Notes: generated by a model from the sequence alone, not told the origin. 19,459 nt of DNA from Oscillibacter sp. (GCA_022796315.1 JAAWIL010000018.1:1-19459), one strand, 5' to 3'. Shown: positions 6,765 to 13,970, counted from the first letter of the stretch. Translations and numbers: made by a program.

Positions 6765-8508
6765 GGCGCAGCTCCTGTGTCCGAACCAAGGCGGCATAGG
6801 CGCCGTCCCGGCCCATCAGTTCCTCATGACTGCCCAGCTCCACGATCCGGCCATCCTCCACCACGGCAATGCGGTCGGCGTTGCGGACGGTGGAGAGCCG
6901 GTGGGCAATGATGATGGTTGTGCGGCCCCGGGAGAGCCTCTCAAAGGTCTCCTGGAGCTTGGCCTCCGTCACGCTGTCCAGGGCCGAGGTGGCCTCGTCC
7001 AGGATCAGCACCGGCGGGTCCTTCAAAAAGATCCGGGCAATGGAGATCCGCTGCTTCTGCCCGCCGGAGAGCAGCGTCCCCCGCTCTCCCACGTAGGTGT
7101 CAAAGCCGTCCGGCATGGCGGCGATATCGTCATAGATCTCCGCCAGCTTCGCTGCCCGAACCACCTCCTCCTCGGTGGCGTCGGGGCGGCCATAGCGGAT
7201 GTTCTCCAGAACGCTGGCGGCAAAGAGGAACACCTCCTGCTGCACCACGCCCACATTCTGCCGCAGAGACTCCTGGGTCACCTCCCGCACGTCCGCGCCG
7301 TCCACCCGGACCGCGCCGCCGGTGACATCGTAAAACCGCGGGATCAGCTGGCATAAGGTGGACTTCCCTCCGCCGGAGGGACCCACCACCGCCACAGTCT
7401 CGCCGGGGGCGATGTGGAGATCCACATCGTGGAGTACATCCATCTCTCCCTGGTAAGCAAAGCTCACGTGGTCCACGTCAATGCGGCCCTCCACCCGGGA
7501 GAGCACCCGGGCCCCGGGGGCGTCCCGCATGGCGGGCTCCTCCCGCATTAGGTCGATGAAGCGGCCCAGGCCCGCCGATCCGTTGGCAAAGAGCTCCGCG
7601 AAGTTGGAGAGCTTCCGGACAGGGTTCACAAAGGCGGTAATATACAGGCTGAAAGTGATGAGGTCGATGGTGCTCATCTGTCCCTGCATGATGAAGAGGC
7701 CGCCGGCGGCAATCACCGCTGCGGAGAGGGCGCAGAGGAAGAACTCCATAGAGGCGTTGAAGCGGCCCATGGCTTTGTGAAACTGACGCTTGGAGGTCTT
7801 GAAGCTGTCGTTGGAGGTCTCAAATTTCCGGAGCTCCGCCGCCTCGTTGGCAAAGGCCTTGGCGGTGCGGATGCCGGAGAGGCCGGACTCAATATCCGCG
7901 TTGATAGAGGCCGTTCGCTGCTTCACCCGCCGGGAGGCCTCCTGCATCTCCCGGCGGCTCCGCCAGACCACCAGGAGAAACACCGGCAGAATGCAGGCAA
8001 TCACCAGGGTCAGCCGCCACTGGATGGTAAACATCACCGCCAGAGACCCCAGGATGGTGACGCCGGAAATAAAGAGATCCTCCGGCCCGTGGTGGGCCAG
8101 CTCCGTGATGTCAAAAAGGTCCGCCGTCAGGCGGCTCATGAGCTGGCCGGTACGGTTGCGGTCGTAGTATGCAAAGCTCAGCTCCTGCATATGCCGGAAC
8201 AGGTCCCGCCGGATGTCCGCCTCCACCAGGATGCCAAAGGTATGGCCCCAGTAGCAGATCACGTAGGTCAGCCCCGCCCGCAGGACAAAGGCCGCCAGCA
8301 CCGCCGCCATCACGGCGAAGAAGGTCTGATAGGCACTCCTTGGCAGCAGCTCGTACATACACCAGCGGGAGACGTAGGGAAAGGCCAGGTCAATCAGGGA
8401 GATCATCAGCGCGCAGCCGAGATCCACGAGAAACAGCTTCCGGTGGGGCCGGAAGTAGGAGAGGAAAATCTGGAGGGCGGATTTTTGCTGGAATTCCTGG
8501 GTCGTCAT
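6757..8508 (-). CDS. ABC exporter half-transporter (fused membrane and ATPase domains)
   Basis: 583 residues from ATG at 8508 with a GGGAGG site upstream. An N-terminal six-helix type I exporter membrane domain occupies about 20-310 (first helix LFLVDLGCALMISLIDLAF; coupling segment ELSFAYYDRNRTGQLMSRL). The nucleotide-binding domain follows, with Walker A GPSGGGKST (376-384), Q-loop near VVQQE, signature LSGGQ (480-484), Walker B VLILDE (500-505) and switch histidine H536. All catalytic residues are intact. It works as a dimer, and because no second half-transporter is adjacent it is probably a homodimer of the MsbA/BmrA type. The substrate cannot be read from sequence; lipid or drug export are the usual roles. 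It is the first gene of the operon ending at ygiQ. Confidence 0.95.
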   Translation of the reverse strand: MTTQEFQQKSALQIFLSYFRPHRKLFLVDLGCALMISLIDLAFPYVSRWCMYELLPRSAYQTFFAVMAAVLAAFVLRAGLTYVICYWGHTFGILVEADIRRDLFRHMQELSFAYYDRNRTGQLMSRLTADLFDITELAHHGPEDLFISGVTILGSLAVMFTIQWRLTLVIACILPVFLLVVWRSRREMQEASRRVKQRTASINADIESGLSGIRTAKAFANEAAELRKFETSNDSFKTSKRQFHKAMGRFNASMEFFLCALSAAVIAAGGLFIMQGQMSTIDLITFSLYITAFVNPVRKLSNFAELFANGSAGLGRFIDLMREEPAMRDAPGARVLSRVEGRIDVDHVSFAYQGEMDVLHDVDLHIAPGETVAVVGPSGGGKSTLCQLIPRFYDVTGGAVRVDGADVREVTQESLRQNVGVVQQEVFLFAASVLENIRYGRPDATEEEVVRAAKLAEIYDDIAAMPDGFDTYVGERGTLLSGGQKQRISIARIFLKDPPVLILDEATSALDSVTEAKLQETFERLSRGRTTIIIAHRLSTVRNADRIAVVEDGRIVELGSHEELMGRDGAYAALVRTQELRHG

Positions 8509-8605
8509 AGGGGACCTCCCGCTTTTTCATACTGGATTCCATCACATGCGGCGATCCATCGCCGCTGGGTTCCCAAAAAGCACGGGACCCTTTGGAACTT
8601 ACTTG

Positions 8606-8634
8606 ACTATAGCACAAGTCGCGCCGTCATGCAA
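8606..8634 (-). promoter_or_regulatory. Promoter of the ABC - S4 - ygiQ operon
   Basis: Minus strand: weak -35 TTGCAT (8629-8634), 17-bp spacer, extended -10 TGcTATAGT (8606-8611). The leader to the start codon is about 90 bases and contains a perfect 8-bp hairpin, GCGGCGAT-N2-ATCGCCGC (8548-8565), plus a weaker GTTCC/GGAAC pairing. No known riboswitch class was recognised in it. Confidence 0.72.
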
Positions 8635-8637
8635 CGA

Positions 8638-8670
8638 AATATCCCCGGACGTCTACCGTCCGGGGATATT
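8638..8670 (-). terminator. Intrinsic terminator after the Ig/SH3b protein gene
   Basis: A perfect 14-bp stem (8657-8670 with 8638-8651), loop of five, G+C core CCCCGGACG, followed on the minus strand by a short ATTTCG tail. It begins 4 bases after the stop at 8675. The T-tract is weak, but it sits only 3 bases before the -35 box of the next operon. Confidence 0.78.
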
Positions 8671-8674
8671 GTTC

Positions 8675-9709
8675 TTAAGAATTAGACAGGAACTCACCCT
8701 TCATGTAGCCGGTGGTCGTCACTCCGCCCACATCGGAGAAGGTGATCTTATACCACCCGTCTCCCGCGCTCTCCACCACCTGGACGGAACCGCCGTTGGG
8801 GATGGTGGCCAGGGCGTCGTAGCTGGTGCTGGGGCCGGAGCGGACCCGCACGCCGTTCACACTGTTGATCACAACCGCCTTGCCCACCTTCAGGGAACCG
8901 CCGGAGGAGGGGGTGTTTGTGGAAGGCGTGGGAGTGGAGGGCGTTGCCGGTGTGGTGGCCGGCTTGGACGTCCCAGAGCTGCTCAGACTGCACCGGACGA
9001 TGCAGACACCCCGCTTGCTGCCGTCGGTCACCACCACGTTGACAGTGCCGCGGGAAATCCCGGTAACCTTGCCGTTCTGGTCCACAGAGGCCACGCCGTC
9101 GTCCTCGCTGATCCAGGTATAGCTGCCGCTGCCGCCGGAAACCCGGATGGTGGCCGTCTCCCCTACCTGCTTCAAGGTGAAATCGGTGGTGCTGAGGCTC
9201 AGCCCGCCGGGCAGGGCCATGGCCTTCTCATAGGTCATCTCGCCGGAGTCGCTGGGAGGCGTGGAATCTCCCGTGGGAGGCGTCGTGGTTCCCGGCGCCG
9301 TCGTGCCGCCGGGGTTGGTAATATCCGGCGCATCAGGCAGCACGCCGGGCTCGTTGTCAGGCTCCTCAGGATCGATGGTATCCGGCTCTACCACCGGCGG
9401 TGTTGTGATGTTGGGATTCTGATTATCGGAGACAGGCGGGGTATTCTGGTCATCCTCCCCGCCGAACCGTTGCGCGATCTTGTCGCCGTACAGCAGGTAG
9501 ATCAAAAGCCCCGCCATAAGGATAATCAGCACAATCAGGGTGGGTGTAATCAGGCTGTACTGCCGGCTGCGGGCGGTACGGCGGCCCCGGCTGGGACCCC
9601 GGCGGATATCCTCCCCCTCCAGCAGGGCGTCCTCCTCTTCACAAAAGGGACAGTTTCTATATGTATCGGAGAACTTTTCTCCGCAGACAGGGCACCGCTT
9701 CATGGCCAT
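8675..9709 (-). CDS. Membrane-anchored protein with zinc ribbon, Ig-like (BIG2) and SH3b domains
   Basis: 344 residues from ATG at 9709, chosen because GGGAGG lies seven bases upstream. Order of parts: cytosolic zinc ribbon CPVCG...CPFC (C6, C9, C20, C23); Arg-rich stretch; one membrane helix at about 52-75; Pro/Thr/Asp-rich linker (88-165); bacterial Ig-like domain (about 169-241, LSLSTTDFTL ... YTWISEDDGVASVDQNGKVTGISRGTVNV); second Thr/Pro/Ser linker; C-terminal bacterial SH3 domain (about 277-344, GVRVRSGPSTSYDALATIPNG, DGWYKI). The predicted topology puts the Ig and SH3b parts outside, where SH3b domains commonly bind peptidoglycan. No catalytic domain is present. It is a single-gene unit with its own promoter and terminator. 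A role as wall-attached sensor or structural protein is inference. Confidence 0.88.
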   Translation of the reverse strand: MAMKRCPVCGEKFSDTYRNCPFCEEEDALLEGEDIRRGPSRGRRTARSRQYSLITPTLIVLIILMAGLLIYLLYGDKIAQRFGGEDDQNTPPVSDNQNPNITTPPVVEPDTIDPEEPDNEPGVLPDAPDITNPGGTTAPGTTTPPTGDSTPPSDSGEMTYEKAMALPGGLSLSTTDFTLKQVGETATIRVSGGSGSYTWISEDDGVASVDQNGKVTGISRGTVNVVVTDGSKRGVCIVRCSLSSSGTSKPATTPATPSTPTPSTNTPSSGGSLKVGKAVVINSVNGVRVRSGPSTSYDALATIPNGGSVQVVESAGDGWYKITFSDVGGVTTTGYMKGEFLSNS

Positions 9710-9743
9710 ACTGGTTCCTCCCAAAAATGTCGTTACGCTTTAC

Positions 9744-9772
9744 ATAATACTGCCCTTTCCCCTTTTCGTCAA
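9744..9772 (-). promoter_or_regulatory. Promoter of the Ig/SH3b protein gene
   Basis: Minus strand: -35 TTGACG (9767-9772), 17-bp spacer, -10 TATTAT (9744-9749), 34 bases upstream of the start codon. Confidence 0.82.
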
Positions 9773-9812
9773 GAGCAGACCGTCTATTTTTTCGGGATTT
9801 TGGCGAAGACGC

Positions 9813-9840
9813 AAAAAAACGGGCGCACAGCGCCCGTTTT
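9813..9840 (-). terminator. Intrinsic terminator of the birA - chromate transporter operon
   Basis: A perfect 10-bp stem AAAACGGGCG / CGCCCGTTTT (9831-9840 with 9816-9825), loop of five, ending in seven T on the minus strand (9813-9819). It starts 8 bases after the stop of the last transporter chain. Confidence 0.9.
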
Positions 9841-9848
9841 CCATCCGC

Positions 9849-10469
9849 TCATGTTCCGGCAAATCCAAAGACCACGCCAGCCACAGCAGAGATTCCAATA
9901 AAGACAATGGGGTGGAGCCCCTTGGTAGGCTTTACCCAGTTGGTCAGCACCAGCAGCACCGCCGCCAGCAGCAGCCCCCTTATATTCAGGATGGCCCCGC
10001 TTCCCAGGGCAAGGCGATTCAGAATCCCCTCCCCTGCGGCGGGCTTCATCAGCTGTATGGCGGTCAGTATCTCCAAGATCACCGTCACACCGGCGCCGGC
10101 GATCAGCCCCGTGGAAGCGGGACGCAGACCGTAAAAGGCCCGGTCCACATAGACGTTCTCCCGAAAGCTCTTCAGCACGGCCGCAATGATCAAAATCACT
10201 ACAATGGACGGGGTGATCTCCCCCACGGTGGCGATTACAGCCCCAGGGATTCCCGCTACGGTAAAGCCCACATAGGTGGCCATATTGATGCCGATGGGCC
10301 CCGGTGTAGACTCCGACACCGCCAGCATGTTCATCAGGTCCCCATAGGTGTACCACCCGGTAGTCTCCCCGATGTTCTGGAGGAAGGGCACTGTGGCCAT
10401 ACCGCCACCCACGGCGAACAGGCCGGTCTTAAAAAACTCCCAGTAGAGCTTCAGATAGGTCTCTATCAT
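9849..10469 (-). CDS. Chromate transporter family (CHR) chain 2
   Basis: 206 residues from ATG at 10469, overlapping the stop of the previous chain by ATGA. A single CHR domain: KLYWEFFKTGLFAVGGGMATVPFLQ at the start, then the family motif ESTPGPIGINMATYVGF, then GEITPSIVVILIIA. The second half is hydrophobic (LNIRGLLLAAVLLVLTNW), giving about five or six membrane segments. Full-length ChrA fuses two such domains; here they are separate genes, as in the short-chain CHR pairs that act as heterodimers. The motif differs between the two chains (ESTPGP here, QCTPGI in chain 1), as expected for paired halves. Chromate itself is unlikely to be the everyday substrate in an anaerobe; another oxyanion is possible. 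Confidence 0.92.
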   Translation of the reverse strand: MIETYLKLYWEFFKTGLFAVGGGMATVPFLQNIGETTGWYTYGDLMNMLAVSESTPGPIGINMATYVGFTVAGIPGAVIATVGEITPSIVVILIIAAVLKSFRENVYVDRAFYGLRPASTGLIAGAGVTVILEILTAIQLMKPAAGEGILNRLALGSGAILNIRGLLLAAVLLVLTNWVKPTKGLHPIVFIGISAVAGVVFGFAGT

Positions 10470-11017
10470 GCTTGCCTCGCCTCCAGATACTTCAGCAGGA
10501 TGCCCGCCAGGGCCGCCCCGATCACAAACCACACCGGGGACAGATTCAAAAACACACTGCCGGCCAGGACCAGCAGGAAAATTCCCGCCGTCCACAGATC
10601 CACCACGGACTTCTTCAGCAGTTTGATCACCGCGTTGGCGATCAGGACGCACACGCACACCTGAATCCCGGCAAAGGCGTTCTGCACCCAGGCCAAGTGG
10701 GAGAAGTTGATAATCAATCCCGCCAGAATGGAGATGATCACCACCGAGGGGAACACCACGCCCACCGTCGCGAAAATACCGCCGGCCACGCCGCCCAGCT
10801 TCTGCCCGATGAAGGTGGCCACATTGACGGCGATGATGCCTGGCGTACACTGGCTCAGGGCGTAGTAGTCCGCCAGCTCCTCCTCCGTGGCCCACCCCTT
10901 CGTCTCCACCACCTCCCGCTGGAGGATCGGCAGCATGGCCATGCCGCCGCCGAAGGTCATGACGCCCATCTTGGCAAAGGTCCAAAAGAGTATCCAGAGT
11001 TGTTTCAACGCAATCAC
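10466..11017 (-). CDS. Chromate transporter family (CHR) chain 1
   Basis: 183 residues if started at GTG (11017); a TTG three codons later (11008) is equally credible because it sits about 10 bases after AGGA and gives the usual beginning LKQLWILFWTFAKMG. CHR domain features: GVMTFGGGMAMLPILQREVVE, then LSQCTPGIIAVNVATFIGQ, then GVVFPSVVIISILA, followed by a hydrophobic second half (WTAGIFLLVLAGSVFL, VWFVIGAALAGILL). It lies 3 bases after the birA stop and overlaps chain 2 by 4 bases, so all three are one transcript with coupled translation. It most likely forms the heterodimeric partner of chain 2. Confidence 0.92.
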   Translation of the reverse strand: MIALKQLWILFWTFAKMGVMTFGGGMAMLPILQREVVETKGWATEEELADYYALSQCTPGIIAVNVATFIGQKLGGVAGGIFATVGVVFPSVVIISILAGLIINFSHLAWVQNAFAGIQVCVCVLIANAVIKLLKKSVVDLWTAGIFLLVLAGSVFLNLSPVWFVIGAALAGILLKYLEARQA

Positions 11018-11020
11018 TTC

Positions 11021-11809
11021 CTATTCCACATATCCATAGAGCCCCCGGACAGAGACCTCTCCGGAGCAGACCGTTCGCTCCTGGCCGCTGTCCGTCCGGA
11101 CCACCAGTCCAAAGGCCTCGTCAATCCCCACAGCGGTGACGGTCTCCCGCCCCCCGTCCGGGGACAGCAGCTGCACCCGCCTGCCAAGGTTCACGCAGTC
11201 CCGCCGGTAGGACGCCAAGTACGCCGCGAGATCCCCCGCCAGCAGCGCCTGGTACATCCGGTCCAGCGCTTCCAGCAGCGATGCCGCCAGAGCGGCCCGG
11301 GACACCGGATGCCCCACCTCTATAACCAGGGATGTGGCCATAGACGCGACGTCCGGAGAGAAGTCCTCAAGCGACTGCGAAACGTTTACGCCGATCCCCA
11401 GAACCAGCGCCCCGCCGGTCATCTCCGTCAGGATTCCGCTGAGCTTTCTGCCCCCCATCACCGGGTCGTTGGGCCACTTCAGCCCGGGCCGGACGCCGCA
11501 GGTCTTCTCCACCGCCTCGCACAGCGCCACACCCGCCAGCGCCGTCACCGGCAGCAGCCGCTCCGGCGGAAGGTCCGGCCTCAAGAGCGCGCTCAGATAG
11601 AGCCCCTTTTCTTTAGGGGACTGGAACGTGCGTTCCATCCGCCCCCGGCCCGCCGTCTGACAGCCGGCGACCACCACGGTCCCCTCCGGCGCGCCCTCCC
11701 GGGCCAGCTCTTTGGCGTAGGTATTGGTGGAGCGGATCTCCTCAAAATACAGCAGATTCCGGCCCAGAACCGCCGTGGGTCCCAGAAGGGCCTGGATCTC
11801 CTCTTTCAC
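11021..11809 (-). CDS. birA: Biotin--[acetyl-CoA-carboxylase/carrier] ligase, monofunctional
   Basis: 262 residues from GTG at 11809. AGGAGG lies 7 bases before that GTG but directly against the ATG at 11815, so the GTG is the better start. Catalytic domain: substrate loop AGRGRM at about 53-58, adenylate region LKWPNDPVMGGRKLSGIL (KWPND about 111-115, catalytic-type lysine about 122), then LVLGIGVNVSQ, and a C-terminal SH3-like cap (NLGRRVQLLSPDG, GLVVRTDSG). The enzyme makes biotinyl-AMP and attaches biotin to a carrier lysine. There is no N-terminal winged helix, so it should not act as the biotin repressor. A plausible target is the separate biotin carrier needed by the carboxyltransferase at the start of the window. 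First gene of an operon with two CHR transporter chains. Confidence 0.94.
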   Translation of the reverse strand: MKEEIQALLGPTAVLGRNLLYFEEIRSTNTYAKELAREGAPEGTVVVAGCQTAGRGRMERTFQSPKEKGLYLSALLRPDLPPERLLPVTALAGVALCEAVEKTCGVRPGLKWPNDPVMGGRKLSGILTEMTGGALVLGIGVNVSQSLEDFSPDVASMATSLVIEVGHPVSRAALAASLLEALDRMYQALLAGDLAAYLASYRRDCVNLGRRVQLLSPDGGRETVTAVGIDEAFGLVVRTDSGQERTVCSGEVSVRGLYGYVE

Positions 11810-11836
11810 CGCCATCCCTCCTTTTGCGGTATAGAC

Positions 11837-11884
11837 CATGGGAAGCGCAGACCTCAAAGAGGCATGTTCCCTCATGGGAAGCGC
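11837..11884 (-). repeat. 12-bp direct repeat in the birA leader
   Basis: CATGGGAAGCGC (plus strand) occurs at 11837-11848 and again at 11873-11884, 36 bp apart, between the birA promoter and its start. The second copy is part of a short dyad, TTCCC-TCAT-GGGAA (11867-11880). It could be a regulator site or part of a leader structure; no known family site was recognised. Confidence 0.5.
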
Positions 11885-11898
11885 CTTGACTATCGCCT

Positions 11899-11927
11899 AT
11901 CATAGCACACTTGCCAAGAGATGTAAA
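11899..11927 (-). promoter_or_regulatory. Promoter of the birA operon
   Basis: Minus strand: -35 TTTACA (11922-11927), 17-bp spacer, extended -10 TGcTATGAT (11899-11904). The -35 box is the T-tract end of the preceding terminator. Confidence 0.78.
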
Positions 11928-11951
11928 CCGCCCGGCCGAAGCCGGACGGTT
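11926..11951 (-). terminator. Intrinsic terminator of the NhaC-type transporter gene
   Basis: An 11-bp stem with one G-U pair (11941-11951 with 11926-11936), closed by a stable UUCG loop (GGC-UUCG-GCC), followed by TTTACA on the minus strand. It begins 17 bases after the transporter stop. Confidence 0.82.
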
Positions 11952-11968
11952 CCATTTGCCGTAGAAAA

Positions 11969-13717
11969 TCAGGCCGTTTTCTGGCCGAGGACCATCTTCA
12001 TGCACAAAAGCGCTGCCAGCATCAGCGCAATGCCGATGGGGAGGCCGATGATTCCCGGCAGACCCACGTGAACCAGAATCCCGGCGATCAGGTATGTGAC
12101 ACCGGAAACCACCGCACAGGTAATGGCATAGGGCAGCTGGGTGGACACGTGGTTCACGTGGTCGCACTGAGCGCCGGCGGAGGCCATGATGGTGGTGTCG
12201 GAGATGGGAGAGCAGTGATCGCCGCAGACGGCGCCGGCCATGCAGGCGGAGATGCAGACAATGGCCATGGGGTTGTCCATAGAGAACACGTTCTGCACAA
12301 TGGGAATCAGAATGCCGAAGGTGCCCCAGGAGGTGCCGGTGGCAAAGGCCAGCAGGCAGCCGATGGCAAACACGATCACCGGCAGCAGCATCTGTACGCC
12401 GGAGGCGGAGGTGCGGACGAAGTCCCGGACGAAGAACTTGGCGCCCAGAGAGTCCGTCATAGCCTTCAGGCTCCAGGCAAAGGTCAGGATCATAATGGCG
12501 GGCACCATGGCCTTGAAGCCCTCAGGGATGCAGCCCATCATGTCCCGGAAGCTCATGGAACGGCGGATGAGGTAGTAAATCAGAGTAAACACCAGGGCAA
12601 AGGCGCTGCCCAGCATCAGGCCCACAGAGGCGTCGGAGTTGGAGAAGGCAGTGATGAAGCCCTCGCCCTCAAAGAAGCCGCCGGAGTAGATCATGCCGAT
12701 GACGCAGCAGATAATCAGCACCACCACGGGCAGCACCAGATCCAGCACGGTGCCCTTGTCCTCCGGGGCGTCGTCGGCAGCGCCCGCATAGGGGTTGGAC
12801 CCCGAGAAGAGGTCGCCGTTCTCAATGGCGTTCTTCTCATATCTGGCCATGGGGCCGAACTCGATCCGCATGACAATCATGCCCACCATCATGACGATAG
12901 TCAGTAGCGCGTAGTAGTTGTAGGGAATCGCCCGCAGGAAGAGGTTGAAGCCCTGACCGTCCTCGGCAAACGCTGCCACGGCGGCGGCCCAGGAGCTGAT
13001 GGGGGCGATGATGCACACCGGGGCGGCGGTGGCGTCGATGATGTAGGCCAGCTTCGCCCGGGAGATGTTCTGCTTGTCGGTGATGGGCCGCATGACGCTG
13101 CCCACAGTGAGGCAGTTGAAGTAGTCGTCGATGAAGATCAGCACGCCCAGGAGCACAGAGGTCAGCTGGGCCCCCACCCGGGACTTGATGTGCTCCTTGG
13201 CCCAGCGGCCGAAGGCGGCGGAACCGCCGGCCTTGTTCATCAGGCATACCATGGCGCCCAGGATTACCAGGAAGATCAGGATGCCCATGTTGTAGCTGTC
13301 GGTAACGGAGGCCACAATGCCGCTGTTGAACACGTGGAGCACCGTTGCTTCAAAGGAGAAGTTGGAGTACAGCAGGCCGCCCACCAGAATACCGATGAAG
13401 AGAGAGCTGTACACCTCCTTGGTAATCAGCGCCAGGGCAATGGCGATAATGGGAGGCAGCAGGGACCAGAAGGTGTTGAAAAACCGGGTGGGAGATTCCA
13501 CGTAGCCGCTCCCGCCGCAGGCGTCGCAGGAGACCGCCTCTCCCTCTTCCGAGAGCACAATGCCCGCCGCCCCGCAGTCGGGGCACTCGATCATCTTCGT
13601 GCCGGTTGCCTCCGTGGGATCTTCTCCCGCCGCGAAGGCCGTGACGCTCAGTGCCCCGCACAGCAGAAACACCACTGCCAGCAATGGCAGGACCCGTCTT
13701 TTTAAGGTTCTCATCAT
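11969..13717 (-). CDS. NhaC-superfamily transporter, probable lysine transporter (LysW-like), with N-terminal zinc ribbon
   Basis: 582 residues from ATG at 13717 (TAGGAG five bases upstream; a second ATG follows immediately). N-terminus: Sec signal peptide (RRVLPLLAVVFLLCGALSVTAFA, about 1-28), then a zinc ribbon with two DnaJ-like motifs, CPDCGAAG (C45, C48) and CDACGGSG (C64, C67). The NhaC-type membrane domain follows, with many helices (LLPPIIAIALALITKEVYSSLFIGI, FIDDYFNCLTVGSVMRPITD, CIIAPISSWAAAVAAF, FATGTSWGTFGILIPI, and near the end AGAVCGDHCSPISDTTIMASAGA). These family-typical motifs alone would give Na+/H+ antiporter. The lysine riboswitch directly upstream is known to control NhaC-superfamily members proposed as lysine transporters, so lysine import is the better guess; direction and coupling ion are not proven. 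With a signal peptide, the ribbon should face outside. Single-gene transcript. Confidence 0.9.
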   Translation of the reverse strand: MMRTLKRRVLPLLAVVFLLCGALSVTAFAAGEDPTEATGTKMIECPDCGAAGIVLSEEGEAVSCDACGGSGYVESPTRFFNTFWSLLPPIIAIALALITKEVYSSLFIGILVGGLLYSNFSFEATVLHVFNSGIVASVTDSYNMGILIFLVILGAMVCLMNKAGGSAAFGRWAKEHIKSRVGAQLTSVLLGVLIFIDDYFNCLTVGSVMRPITDKQNISRAKLAYIIDATAAPVCIIAPISSWAAAVAAFAEDGQGFNLFLRAIPYNYYALLTIVMMVGMIVMRIEFGPMARYEKNAIENGDLFSGSNPYAGAADDAPEDKGTVLDLVLPVVVLIICCVIGMIYSGGFFEGEGFITAFSNSDASVGLMLGSAFALVFTLIYYLIRRSMSFRDMMGCIPEGFKAMVPAIMILTFAWSLKAMTDSLGAKFFVRDFVRTSASGVQMLLPVIVFAIGCLLAFATGTSWGTFGILIPIVQNVFSMDNPMAIVCISACMAGAVCGDHCSPISDTTIMASAGAQCDHVNHVSTQLPYAITCAVVSGVTYLIAGILVHVGLPGIIGLPIGIALMLAALLCMKMVLGQKTA

Positions 13718-13731
13718 TCTCGCTCCTAATC

Positions 13732-13765
13732 AAAAATGAAGTCATGACTTCTGTCATGACTTCAT
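13732..13765 (-). terminator. Riboswitch-controlled intrinsic terminator
   Basis: A perfect 13-bp stem, ATGAAGTCATGAC (RNA 5' arm, 13753-13765) and its complement (13736-13748), loop AGAA, then TTTTT (13732-13736) on the minus strand. It lies 14 bases before the transporter start codon and after the lysine aptamer, the usual place of a premature terminator. Its 5' arm overlaps the antiterminator arm at 13761-13767. Confidence 0.9.
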
Positions 13766-13786
13766 ACCAACACACTTTTGTATGAA
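13761..13786 (-). promoter_or_regulatory. Antiterminator hairpin of the lysine riboswitch
   Basis: In the minus-strand RNA, TTCATAC (13780-13786) can pair perfectly with GTATGAA (13761-13767). The second arm is also the first bases of the terminator stem, so the two hairpins exclude each other. The first arm starts 2 bases after the aptamer P1 3' strand. Confidence 0.75.
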
Positions 13787-13788
13787 TC

Positions 13789-13961
13789 CACGACAGCGCT
13801 CCGTCCCCGTGGGGGGACGACAGTCCGCGGGATGTTCTCCCGGCGGCCCGGCCCTGCGTCTCCAGGCGAGACTGGCAGGACCTCGGCGAAGGCCCCTTTC
13901 CATCTCCCCGGTGCCTGTCCATGGGGGGAGGTGTACTCTTGACATTCGCGCCTCTATCATG
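13789..13961 (-). promoter_or_regulatory. Lysine riboswitch (L box) aptamer
   Basis: The minus-strand RNA carries L-box landmarks in order: GATAGAGGCGCGAA, then TCAAGAGTA (13934-13942, loop-E element), GGAAAGGGGCC, and CGCCGAGG. All five helices can be drawn: P1 CATGATAG/CTGTCGTG (13954-13961 with 13789-13796, two G-U pairs), P2 with its base GGCG/CGCC (13949-13952 with 13885-13888) and upper part CTCCCC/GGGGAG (13925-13930 with 13904-13909), P3 (13853-13879), P4 (13825-13846), P5 CGTCCCC/GGGGACG (13802-13819). The length of 173 nt fits the class. Lysine binding stabilises P1 and, in this arrangement with a downstream terminator, should switch the NhaC-type gene off. Recognition is by comparison with the remembered Bacillus lysC leader, not by a covariance search. 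Confidence 0.93.
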
Positions 13962-13970
13962 CTATCTGTG

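Noticed and set aside
8509..8605. T-box or other riboswitch in the ABC operon leader
   Set aside because: There is a GGGTCCC/GGGAACCC-like pairing and a GCGGCGAT hairpin, but no T-box AGGGTGGNACCGCG core or other class signature.
12068..12907. 279-codon plus-strand frame rich in Gly and His
   Set aside because: Mirror frame of the NhaC-type transporter; its composition is typical of antisense reading in GC-rich genes.
13736..13765. Double GTCATGAC palindrome as a protein operator for the transporter gene
   Set aside because: On the minus strand it is a perfect 13-bp stem followed by five T and sits after a lysine aptamer; a riboswitch terminator explains it better.
13939..13944. Perfect TTGACA on the plus strand as a yoaK -35 box
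   Set aside because: It lacks a fitting -10 at 16-18 bp and is the complement of the conserved TCAAGAG loop of the lysine aptamer; the promoter at 14067-14095 is better.
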